From the NCBI GenBank assembly GCA_024138025.1, contig JAMXBD010001252.1, positions 124,001-188,000 of the forward strand: DNA of 64,000 bases, written 5' to 3'. Positions 1-9,247 of this stretch are shown one piece after another. Within the stretch, counting starts at the first letter, position 1. Each line of letters starts with the position of its first letter. This DNA comes from Combretum micranthum. Its lineage: Eukaryota; Streptophyta; Magnoliopsida; Myrtales; Combretaceae. The notes beneath the pieces are model-generated. The model did no database searches and had not been told where the DNA came from. It worked only from the letters and a program-made list of their open reading frames with translations. The translations under genes were made by a program, and so were the position numbers.

Positions 1-1032
1 TTACGTATGAATTTATACATATGTTTGTTATATATATAGCCATATATAGTAGTATTATATAATTTCTCATTATATAATATTAAGAATAACATATACCTGT
101 TATTATATATTTATATATATATATTGATGTATAATAATATAATAAATTTTATATTTTGAGTACATGTTATATATACCAAATATAATATGAAAAACTATTA
201 ATATATTTTATGTGTGTGTGTCATACATGTTATATATAACATATTTTTTAGCAATGTCATACATGCTATTATATGCGTATTATTGTATTAATTTTTATAT
301 AAATGTTAAATATTTGTTTCAAATATATAGATTATATATACATGTTGTCTATGAATATATATATCACACAGAATATATTTGTATATATAAGAAAGGAAAA
401 AAAAAAAACCATGTAGATTAGCAATTACTATGTATGTTTGATAAAGATATATTTAGAAAAATATATATGTACCACACATATATAGATAATGGATAATATA
501 ATTGTTATACTCATAGAAGCTTCATACATTATACATATATAACAAAACATAATATAATATCATATTATACATATACATATATATCAATCAATTGATTACT
601 TTTTCCATACTTTGTTATCAGTTAATCTATTTCATTCTTGATATGAGGCAACCAAACACAATAAAGGAATGAAATCAATGGTTTTGTGATGTTTCCAAAT
701 ATGTGAATTTCTTATGTACCCAATGTAACAAAAGATTTTTCTGTGGTCAAATATAAGCCTCGATAGGTTTCCCAAGATTAAAAAAAAAAGTTTGACTTTA
801 TTTTCAGGCTTTGTACTGAAAAATACCTCCTTAAAGCATACATATACCACAATTCAAAAAAAAATATTTATACTTGAGTTTTTTTTTTTTTTACTTTACA
901 TATATTTTAGTGCTAAATTTGGTAAATGCTAATATTTTGTTTTTTTTTTATTTTTAATGTATTTTCTTCAAGAGTCAAAACATGTAATTTGTAAAGTAAA
1001 AATAAAAATGGCTGAAAATATTTGCTTTCTAT
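1..1032. repeat. AT-rich repeat, copy A of three
   Basis: This is very AT-rich DNA with many runs of TA dinucleotides and no credible gene. It aligns base for base, with small indels, to 7371-8404 (copy B). Its middle part aligns to 29205-29758 (copy C). The shared landmarks are an A-run after a GAAAGG motif, a stretch about CAACCAAACACAATAAAGG, a second A-run or T-run, and a last shared block ending in TTTGCTTTCTAT. Copies B and C lie just upstream of the two coiled-coil gene copies, so this may be old upstream sequence of that gene family. Here the gene is absent and a truncated copia element follows instead. The repeat probably begins before the window. Confidence 0.8.
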
Positions 1033-1108
1033 AATTAACTTTTATAAAATATAAAAGGAGGGTCCACTTCGTTGGGTTTGGCTAGCCATTACATAATTAC
1101 TTTCCCTT

Positions 1109-1890
1109 TTGCAGCCTTCAGCACTACCTACTGCTAAAAAGGAAATCAAAGGAGGAGAAGAAAAGAGCTTATACGACAACTGGAGATTTGAAGATTCATC
1201 TAATTCAGATGTATGCTTCATGGCTCTGGATAATGAGGTAATATCTCCCTCTTCTCCTTCATATGCTGAATTGCATGATATGTATGAAAAAGTATGCAAC
1301 AAATTAATGAAAGCTGAGAAAAAGAATAGCATGCTAAAATCCTTAATGACAAAAGTAGGAGAACAATTAGAAAAGTTTCAACTAATCATGAAGAAATTAT
1401 ATCTGAGAATGAAAAGTTGCATGATAGACAGTTTGAAAATAAAAAATGAAAAGATAAATATTAAGTACAAAAAACTGAAAAACAAAAATAACGAGTTAAA
1501 GGAAATGAATGAAAAATTAAAAATTGAAAATGATTTGCTAAACATTGAAGTTGAAACTTTAAAGAATAATAATGTTGCTTGTGCTAATAATTATAATGAT
1601 AGTGTTCTAAAAGAGCTAAAAGATTAGAAAAATGAAAATAAAAAGTTAAAAGCTAGCCTTGATGATTTACAGGCTACTATAGCCAAGTTTACAAATGGAA
1701 AGAAAAATCTGAACACACTTCTTGGGAGCCAAAAGTGTGATTCAAATAAATTTGGAATTGACTATAGTGGTAAAAATAGTCATAAGTCCCACAAAATAAA
1801 ATTTGTTAAAGTAACCTTGGGACATGTAATTATTGTGGCAAAATAGGACATATTGCACATAACTATGCAATAAGGAAATCTATAAATTTG
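1109..1890 (+). pseudogene. gag: copia gag, C-terminal half with decayed zinc knuckle
   Basis: The first open stretch (1109-1627, 172 residues) carries a Sirevirus-style segment around DVCFMALDNEV. It is followed by a Lys/Glu/Asn-rich coiled coil from about residue 60 to the end. The frame stops at 1625-1627, but the coiled coil continues in the same style afterwards. Near 1822-1875 a CCHC knuckle is recognisable as TCNYCGKIGHIAHNY, whose last cysteine is lost by a small deletion. Gag forms the virus-like particle and the knuckle binds element RNA. The N-terminal half, which carries the main capsid fold, is missing. The 172-residue open stretch is a remnant, not a separate gene. Confidence 0.8.
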
Positions 1891-1993
1891 AATCATCAAA
1901 ACAAGTTAATTTGAGTTCCAAAGAGAGAGGTACTTGTTCCCCAACCGACAAGGACCTAAACTAAAATGGATACCAAAGAAGCAATGATCTATT

Positions 1994-2236
1994 TTGCAAG
2001 GATCCTCAAGTGGCAGCAATAAATGGTACTTGGACAATGGTTGTTCTAGGCATATGATAGGAGATGCATCTAAGTTCACATCACTAGTCCTAAAGGATCA
2101 AGAGAGTATTACTTTTGGGGACAATAGAAAATTAACTATTTTAGGTGAAGATAACATTCTCATTAACAAAGATTTAATTATAAAAAACGTGTTGCTTGTA
2201 GATAATCCAAAACATAATTTGTTAAGTGTTAGCTAA
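1994..2236 (+). pseudogene. copia aspartic protease fragment
   Basis: An open stretch of 80 residues contains WYLDNGCSRHMIGD at residues 11-24. This is the copia protease active-site region, where the usual catalytic Asp-Ser-Gly reads Asp-Asn-Gly. The family cuts the Gag-Pol polyprotein. The stretch ends with LLVDNPKHNLLSVS, the conserved strand near the protease C-terminus, and then runs into a stop at 2234-2236. The upstream join to gag is out of frame. The match to the family is clear from the motif; the altered triad and the stop mean it is inactive. Confidence 0.85.
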
Positions 2237-2411
2237 TTGTGTGACAGTGGTTTTAAAATAACATTTTTTTTGCCAAAAAATATTCAATTAAAATAATTGA
2301 CAATAACCAAGCATGCTTTGAAGGATATAGACAAAGAAACATTTACAAAATCAATTTAGATGATTGTAAATCATCAAATTAAATTTGTCTATATTCTCAA
2401 AATGACAATAG

Positions 2412-3110
2412 TTAGCTGTGGCATAGAAAATTAGGACATGCTAGCATGGACATTATTTCAAAACTTGTTAAAAAGTATCTAGTCAGAGGTTTACGAAAGA
2501 TAACTTTTCAAAATGACAAGATTCGTCAAGTATGTCAACAAGGAAAGAGAACTAAGACTTCTTTCAAGTCTAAGGATGTTGTTTCCACATCTAAGCCATT
2601 AAAACAATTGCACATGGATTTATTTGGTCCTACCTAAAGCTTAAGTTTAGGAGGAAATAAATACATCTTGGTTATTGTTGATGATTTTACTCGATACACA
2701 TGGACTTTCTTCCTTGCATTTAAAGATGAAACCAATCATGTCTTTTTTAGATATTTCAAGAAAGTCAAAATGAAAAAGGTCTTATCATTATTACAATTCG
2801 AAGTGATCATGGGAGAGAATTTGAAAATCATGAAATGGAAAATTTCTGTAGTAATTATGGCATTGAACAAACTTTTTCAACTCCTAGAACTCCATAACAA
2901 AATGGTGTAATCAAAAGGAAAAGTAGAACTTTAATTGAAATGGCTAGAACGATATTGTGTGAAAACAATTTATTAAAATATTTTTAGGATGAAGTTGTAA
3001 ATATTGCATGCTATATTTCAAATAGAGTTTTTATAAGACCAATTTAAAGAAATCCCCTTGTGAACTATGGAACGACAAAAGATCTAACATATTTTATTTC
3101 CATCATTTTA
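2412..3110 (+). pseudogene. copia integrase, broken
   Basis: From 2412 the frame reads LWHRKLGHASMDII, the zinc-binding N-terminus with its HxxxH-type pair. It is followed by a degraded CxxC (only the second cysteine remains, in VCQQGKR) and LHMDLFGPT, which carries the first catalytic Asp. After a stop at 2635-2637 the core continues at 2668-2910 (VIVDDFTRYTWTFF). A frameshift moves the rest, including the segment that normally holds the last catalytic Glu, into other frames (about 2840-3100). Integrase inserts the element cDNA into the genome. At least three stops and one frameshift show that it is dead. Confidence 0.85.
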
Positions 3111-3134
3111 ACACTAAATGCTATATTTTAAACA

Positions 3135-3638
3135 ATGGAAAAGAGTAAATTGGCTAAACTTGATTCTAAAAGTGATGAAGGAATCTTTTTAAGATATTCT
3201 TTAATAAGTTATGCATATAAAGTTTTCAATAAAAGAGCATTAGTTGTTGAAGAATCAATACATATTGCTTTTGATGATTCCTTGCCTAATACATGTTCTA
3301 ATGATGATGTTGATGTTGTGTGTACTGATTTGAATAGATTTTCTCCTAAAAATGGCATAAAAATAATAATGAACATATTTTGGATGACATGCATGTTTTC
3401 TGCTAATGATGATTTATCTAAAGAATGGAAATATGCTAAATCACATCCAAAAGATCTAATTATTGGTGAACCTTCAAATCGAGTGCAAACAAGATCATCT
3501 TTAAGGAACTTAAGTAATATGGTTTTTCTATCTCAAACAGCAAATGTTGAAGAAGCCTTAGAAGATGATTTTTGGATTAATGCTATAGAAGATGAATTAA
3601 TCAGTTCACAAAGAATGGATTTTGGTTTCCAAACTTGA
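3135..3638 (+). pseudogene. copia integrase C-terminus and linker to RT
   Basis: This 167-residue open stretch begins with KLAKLDSKSDEGIFLRYS and continues with KVFNKRALVVEESIHIAFDDS. Both are the usual end of the copia integrase, where full elements read roughly KFDxKSDEGIFLGYS. A variable linker and the start of the RT region (ALEDDFWINAIEDEL) follow. It ends at a stop at 3636-3638, and the RT continues out of frame. It follows the integrase core directly, as expected for the order PR-INT-RT-RH. Confidence 0.8.
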
Positions 3639-3659
3639 TAACAGAACTATCATAGAAAC

Positions 3660-4480
3660 CAAATGGGTTTAGAAACAAGCTTGATGAATCCGGTTTAATA
3701 ACAAGAAATAAGGCTAGATTGGTTATTAAAGGTTATAATCAAGAATAAGGAATTGATTTTGATAAGACCTTGGCCCAGTTACTAGACTAGAATCTATAAG
3801 AATATTTTTGGCTTTTGCTGCTTTTAAGAACTTTACTCTTTTTCAAATGGATGTCAAAAGCTCTTTCTTAAATGGTTTTATAAAGGAAAAAGTCTATATA
3901 GAGCAATCATCAGGTTTCGAAAATAATGAATTTCTTAATCATATTTTTAAATTAAACAAAGTCCTTTATGGAGTAAAGCAACCTCCTAGAGCTTCGTATG
4001 AAAAAATGAGTGGCTTCCTATTTAAACAATGATTTTTCAAGAGGAAAAGTTGATACAACTTTATTTATTAAGAATCACAAGTCTGATACATCGATTTTAC
4101 AAATCTATGTTGACGACATTTTGTTTGGAGCTACAAATACAAGTCTTATAAAAGAATTTGTTGAGTCCATGAAAAATGAATTTGAAATGAGTATAATGGG
4201 AGAACACAATTATTTTCTTGGTCTTCAAATCAAACAATCTGAAATGGAATCTTTATCAATCAATCAAAATATACAAAGGATTTGTTCAAAAGATTTAAAA
4301 TAGATAATTGCAAATTTAATCCAACACCTATGAGCACAAGTATAAAGCTTGATAAGGATGAAAATGACAAAAATGTGTGTGAAAAGCTTTATAGAGGCAT
4401 GATAGGCAGTTTGTTATATTTAATAGCTTCTAGACCTGACATCATGTTCTCGGTATGTGTATATGCATGATTTCAATTTT
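3660..4480 (+). pseudogene. copia reverse transcriptase, broken
   Basis: Several frames together give the RT fingers and palm. Around 3800-3990 it reads FQMDVKSSFLNGFIKE and LNKVLYGVKQPPRA. The catalytic YVDD box follows at about 4106-4117 (IYVDDILFGATN), then YFLGLQIKQ, and the connection segment ends in IASRPDIMFSVCVYA near 4465. Frame changes occur around 4010 and 4282, and there are stops at 4030 and 4300. RT copies the element RNA to DNA. The YVDD residues survive, but no frame spans the domain. Confidence 0.88.
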
Positions 4481-4559
4481 GTCCAAAAGAATCATACTTG
4501 CGGGCACGATTGAAATTGACTAGTATATAAAATTTACTTCTTTCAATCTAATTGGATAA

Positions 4560-5020
4560 TACGATTCTGACTTTGCTGGATGCAAAGTAAATCGGAAAAG
4601 CACAAGTAGCACATGCCATTTTCTTGGAAATTCTTTAATATCTTGACACTCAAAGAAATAAAACTCGGTTGCACTTTTAACTGCTGAAGCTAAGTATATA
4701 GCAGCTGGTAGTTGTTGTGCACATATTCTATAGATGAAACAAACTTACTTGATTATGGTTTAAATTTTGAAAAAGTTCCAATTCTTTGTGATAATACAAG
4801 TGCTATAAATTTGACTAAAAATCCGATTCAACACTCAAGAACCAAGAATATTGAAATTAGATATCGTTTCATTCGAGGTCATGTTCTAAACAAAGATACC
4901 ATATTGGAATTTATTGATACAAACAATGAAATTACTGATATCATTATAAAACCCTTGAGTGAAGGTCATTTTTGCACTTTAAGAAGAGAATTGGGAATGA
5001 TCAAGCAAGATGACTATTAA
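4560..5020 (+). pseudogene. copia RNase H
   Basis: The first part, near 4565-4720, is scattered over frames but shows SDFAGCKVNRKSTS and AEAKYIAAGSCC, the Asp and Glu blocks of copia RNase H. The clean tail at 4712-5020 (102 residues) reads LDYGLNFEKVPILCDNTSAI, then HIxxRYRFIRGHV-like residues, and ends LRRELGMIK. This is the usual end of the Sirevirus/Maximus Pol. A deletion of the segment before 4540 joins RT and RNase H. RNase H removes the RNA strand during reverse transcription. Confidence 0.85.
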
Positions 5021-5224
5021 ATATTATTGAACCAAGCTAGTCTAGAGCTTGTTTTCAGGATAAAAAAACCGCTAAATACAATACATGCCTAAAAACATAA
5101 TATGTGCTTGATTTGATATGTTTATGAGATGATCTACTTCTTATCTGATCATTTTTAAGGCTGCATAATTTGCATTTGTGATGATGATGATCTGTTACGT
5201 TTGCATATTTGCTATATGTGAGCT

Positions 5225-5560
5225 TGATATGTGGTGAAGTCCTATTATGTGTAGGCAAATGTGTTGTGAAGCCCTCAAGTGTTGAGGCACCTGTGGTGAA
5301 GTCTTACTACGTGTAGGCATTGTGGTGTGGTCTTGATGAGATGAGGCAAATGTGGTGAAGTCCTACTGTGTGTAGGCATTGTGTTATGAAGTCCTCATGA
5401 ACTTAGACATCTGTGGTGAAGTCTTATCTAAGTATAGTCAAGTTTTGAAGTCCTGCATGGATGTAGCAAAAGTGGTGAAGTCCTATCTGTGTATAGGTAA
5501 GTGTGTGAAGTTCTATCTGTGTATAGGCAAATGGTGAAGTCCTCTGATGAGACATTTGTA
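5225..5560 (+). repeat. about 11 tandem ~30-bp units, each with its own hairpin
   Basis: The core (G)TGGTGAAGTC recurs about eleven times at intervals of roughly 25-37 bases. In most units it is followed by an arm, a short loop, and a complementary arm ending in AGGCA. Examples are CCTCAA...TTGAGG, CCTAC...GTAGG and CTATC...GTATAG. The arms differ between units but stay complementary within many of them. The array lies between the RNase H end and the polypurine tract of the Sirevirus, where this lineage is known to carry conserved non-coding motifs. Function is unknown. RNA structure in the element transcript is an inference. Confidence 0.8.
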
Positions 5561-5884
5561 AATTCCTCTATTGATGATGCATTTATTTTTTAGCTAAATA
5601 TTGTATGTCCGTGCATCTCTCCTTGCCTGCATATATTAAATTTGTCATATCTTTATTTTTTTATGAGTATAAAGGAGGAGCAGTGTAGGATGCACAATTA
5701 ATAGTATTCATGTAATCTGTTTTGATATATACAAAGGGGGAGAAAATGACATATTAAGTATAGTCTGCATCTCTCCAAAATTAAACATCAAGATTCTAAT
5801 TTAAAACTTGAGAAATTTCTTTGAAACCCAAATGCTTAATTAAAGGGAAGTATGCTGAAGTTAATCATGCATAATTGTCCTCAT

Positions 5885-5898
5885 TAAAAGGGAGAGAT
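5885..5898 (+). promoter_or_regulatory. polypurine tract of the Sirevirus-like element
   Basis: The purine run AAAAGGGAGAGA lies directly before the LTR start TGTTGAAC. It serves as primer for plus-strand DNA synthesis in LTR retrotransposons. A similar weaker run, AAAGGGGGAGAAAATG, lies upstream near 5733-5748 and may be a secondary tract, as described for Sireviruses. Confidence 0.75.
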
Positions 5899-6990
5899 TG
5901 TTGAACTTGAAGTGTTTAATGTGGATTTTGATAAGACGATATAATGCACAATCAACTATTTTTTTTATAAACTACACTTAAATAATCATATATATATGTG
6001 CATATTGTGCGTGTTTATGGAGTTTTCTGCAAGTTTTAGCAAAAAAGAAGTTGTCGAGGGCAAGCCATATCAAGTGATCAAAGCACGACAAAGTAAAAGC
6101 CAAAGCTTGACAAGCTCAAATATGAAGAAATAATGGTCAAGGGGTTGTTCGAGGCCTAAACATGTCAAGTAATTAAGGTAGGACATGTTAAAGTCTAAAG
6201 TGCGATAAGGCAAAGAAGTGGATAGTGCTGGTCGAGGGTGGATCGAGGGCTTGACGTGCTGGAGAGATATGGCGTGACCAATTCAAACCCAAGGCTCGAC
6301 AAAGCTAAAAACTTCACTGTATTGGTCGAGGGTCGCATCGAGGCTTCGACATATTTAAGTTTAGAGTGCGACAGTTCAAATTTGAAGCTCCTTGAAGCAC
6401 GCGTGTGAAGAGGCTATTGATGGCAAAGTTGGGGTTCGATAACTAAGGCCCGACAAACATTTGAGGCACAATGGCTTATATATTGAAGCTGATGTGGCAA
6501 AGAAAGAGCCGTTGAAGCACATTAAATGTTTGACAGACTGTAGACGTTGTCTTTAATGGACTTTTGAAATTCAAATGCTATATATATATTTTTATTCTTG
6601 GGAGAATCAAGATAAGTGGTGTGGAATGAAGTGCCAAAATCATTAACGAGCTCTTTATTGTGATCAAACAAGTTATTTATTTATTTTTTGTTCTCTTATC
6701 AATAATTTTATAAATAAAAAAGAGAGAAAATACACTCTAGTGCTTAGTTCTTATTTATTATTTTTCATTTAAGAACATTTAGAGAGAGAGGAAATATTCT
6801 TTTTCCCGAAGTGGCGTAATTGCTCACCTTGAGTTAATTTCTGAAATTAATACAAGTGATGGTGAAGATTTCAACTGGGGCATTTGATGGACCGTGGAGA
6901 GTAGGAAGAGGGCCGAACTCCACGTTAATATATTGGCTTGATTTTCTCTATCTCTTTAAATTACGCATTGTATCTATTGTTACTTATTCA
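5899..6990 (+). mobile_element. 3' LTR of the Sirevirus-like element (end approximate)
   Basis: It starts with TGTTGAACTTGAAG right after the polypurine tract. From 6048 to about 6470 it carries many dispersed copies of GTCGAGG and CTCGACAA. A TATATATATA box lies near 6580. It lacks coding sequence. The right end should be CA; TTATTCA near 6990 or AATACTCA near 7060 would fit. With no 5' LTR in the window to compare, the end cannot be fixed. Confidence 0.65.
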
Positions 6991-7042
6991 TTGTAATTAA
7001 GTCTATATCTTGTTCTTACTAGAATTAAAATTAATTATATAG

Positions 7043-7322
7043 GCTTTTAAAGTAAATACTCAATTAACTCCCCCCCAATCCCCAACCTCTTCCCCCGGAG
7101 TGTTCCTAGTGTAACTTCATGATCTCCTTTCCAAAATCCTACTACTAAACCTCAACTATTTCTTGATAAAAAAAAAAAAAATTAAGTACCTCCAATTATT
7201 TCTTTATTTAGGCTTTTAGGGCAAATACTTAACCTTTCCCCCCTCTCCCTAAGTAATCCTAACATGATTTCATGATCTCCTTTTCAAAATCCTACTAATG
7301 AATCTCCAACTATTTCTAATGC
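7043..7322. repeat. imperfect direct repeat of ~110-120 bp, two units
   Basis: Unit one (about 7043-7165) and unit two (about 7206-7312) both read in the order GGCTTTTA, AAATACT, a C-run, TCCTA, ATGATCTCCTTT, CAAAATCCTACTA and CAACTATTTCT. A poly-A run at about 7168-7180 and roughly 40 bases separate them. They sit between the Sirevirus LTR end and repeat copy B. No gene is present. Confidence 0.7.
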
Positions 7323-7370
7323 AAAGATGTATATGTTTATTTATATGTTTATCACAGATTATATACTTGT

Positions 7371-8235
7371 TACATATGAATTTATGCCATATATTTGTTA
7401 TATATATAGATATATACGCGGTATATATATAATTTCTAATTATATAATATTAAAAATAACATATGGTTGTTATATATTTATATATATATATGTTGATGTG
7501 TAATAATATAAATAAATTTTATATTTAGAGTACATGTTATATATACCAAATATATAGTATGAAAAACTATTAAATATTTATATATTTGTCATACATGTTA
7601 TATATAACATTATTTTTTAGCAATGTCATACATGTTATATATGCATATATATTGTATTAATTTTTAATATAAATGTTAAACATATTTGTTTCAAATATAT
7701 AGATTATATATACATGTTATCTATGAATATATATATCACACATATAGATAATATGTTTGTCGTATATATTTATATATATAGAAAGGAAAAAAAAACATGT
7801 AGATTTAGCAGTTACTATACATGTTTGATAAAGATATATTTAGAAAAATATATATGTACACACATATATAGATAATAGATAATATAATTGTTATACTCAT
7901 AGAAGCTTCATACATTATACATATATAACAAAATATATACATATGCATATATTGATTACTTTTGTCATACTTTGTAATTAGTTAATCTATTTCATTCTTG
8001 ATAAGGCAACCAAACACAATAAAGGAATAAAGTCAATGGTTTTGTGATGTTTCCAAATATGAGAATTTCCCATATACCCAATGTAACAAAAGATTTTTCT
8101 GTGGTCAAATATAAGCCTTAATTGCTTTCCCAAAAAAAAAAAAAAAAAGTTTGACTTTATTTTCGAGGATTTGTACCGAAAAATACCTCATTAATGTGTA
8201 CATATACTAGAATTCAAAATAATTATTTATACTTT

Positions 8236-8272
<37 letters not shown>

Positions 8273-8404
8273 TTACATATGTTTAAGTGCTAATTTTAGT
8301 AAATGCTAATATTTTGTTTTTGATTTTAATATATTTTCTTCAAGAGTCAAAACATGTAATATGTACAGTAAAAATAAAAATGGCTGAAAATATTTGCTTT
8401 CTAT
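7371..8404. repeat. AT-rich repeat, copy B of three
   Basis: It aligns to 1-1032 over its full length and to 29205-29758 over its second part. After the last block shared with copy A (TTTGCTTTCTAT) it passes without a break into sequence shared with the 5'UTR intron of gene copy 2 (matching 30856 onward). The intervening promoter and first exon, present at 29760-30850 in copy C, are absent here. A run of 32 T lies at 8238-8269. Confidence 0.8.
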
Positions 8405-8543
8405 ATTTACAATAGCAGCAAAATGTCATAATGCCAAAGAAGTTTCCCTACTGCTCTAAGTGATTTATAACAAAGAATCATACTGCATCATAAGTCAAAG
8501 AATCTATGGACTGAATTTATCTGACAGGCAGCGGGAAACTTAC

Positions 8544-8592
8544 CTTTTGCTTTTCTTCCAATATCTGTAAGGGTTGCTGGACCATTACCCAT
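8544..8592 (-). pseudogene. orphan VDAC/porin exon 1 (copy in segment B)
   Basis: On the minus strand ATG at 8592 opens 16 codons reading MGNGPATLTDIGRKAK plus one G, followed by a consensus donor GTAAGT. Plant VDAC (mitochondrial outer-membrane porin) exon 1 also has 16 codons plus one base, with a similar M-x-K-G-P-x-x-x-x-D/E-I-G-K-K-A pattern. No further VDAC exons are found downstream on the minus strand in this segment, so this is an orphan exon. The copy in segment C (31035-31083) differs at one residue, T for A at position 9. Identity rests on a short stretch but on several agreeing features. Confidence 0.6.
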
Positions 8593-9247
8593 CTTCTCTC
8601 AGGGAATTAAAGACAAGCTCCTTCTGCTTATATTTATATAACAGGAAACAGTCATATGACTAAACCAAAAAGAGTCATTGATATAAAAAATAAAAAAACT
8701 TTTTCTAGTTAAACATCCAAAGTACAAGGAAGGGGCAGACCATGGCAATATTATGTTTACAAGCATAAACAAAGCTGAAAATAAAAACTACACAGAAACT
8801 TCCACCAACTCCACCAACCACATCTGCCATACTAGTTTAGCTTTATTTTCATGGTATAATTGAAAATATGGTTCATGCTAGAGCATAATGGCATATAGCT
8901 GACCTCCATGTAATGGTTGTAAGGCTTAATATCCATAGTTGGAAATAAAAATTAAAATTTCCTGATACTGGCTAAATCCCATGTTACCTAGCTATCCATT
9001 TTGCCTTTTTTCTCATGGGCTTTATGGTTTTTCTAGTGTGTGATATCATGATTATTCCTGTTCCTTATTTTTTGCACGTTATACCTGAAAATGTGGTTCA
9101 TGATTGAGTGCATTGATGGAAAATGTCTATATAGCCGACCCCATGTAAGGCTTGAGTATTTTAGGTATTTTTTAGTTCGTGTTCCTGTCTTTATACTGTT
9201 TATGTTTTAATGTTGTTCCTTGTTCCCTTTTGTGCACATCTTTGCAG

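Larger units (their letters stand above)
1090..7000 (+). mobile_element. 5'-truncated Sirevirus-like Ty1/copia retrotransposon
   Basis: Domain order on the plus strand is gag, zinc knuckle, protease, integrase, reverse transcriptase, RNase H, which is the Ty1/copia order. A coiled-coil-rich gag, a long spacer of tandem repeats between RNase H and the polypurine tract, and an LTR opening with TGTTGAA point to the Sirevirus (SIRE/Maximus) lineage. There is no 5' LTR or primer-binding site: homology starts inside gag near 1094. All reading frames are broken by stops and frameshifts, so the copy is dead. The 3' LTR begins at 5899; its end is placed only roughly, between 6990 and 7060. Lineage is inferred from motifs, not from a tree. 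Confidence 0.85.

Noticed and set aside
212..421. 69-residue open frame rich in Tyr and Ile
   Set aside because: It is translated from TA-repeat DNA in the AT-rich repeat. The matching copy at 7580-7800 does not keep the frame.
5055..5258. Minus-strand open frame with several His residues
   Set aside because: It runs antisense through the Sirevirus spacer and into the hairpin repeats. The His run comes from GATGATGATG sequence.
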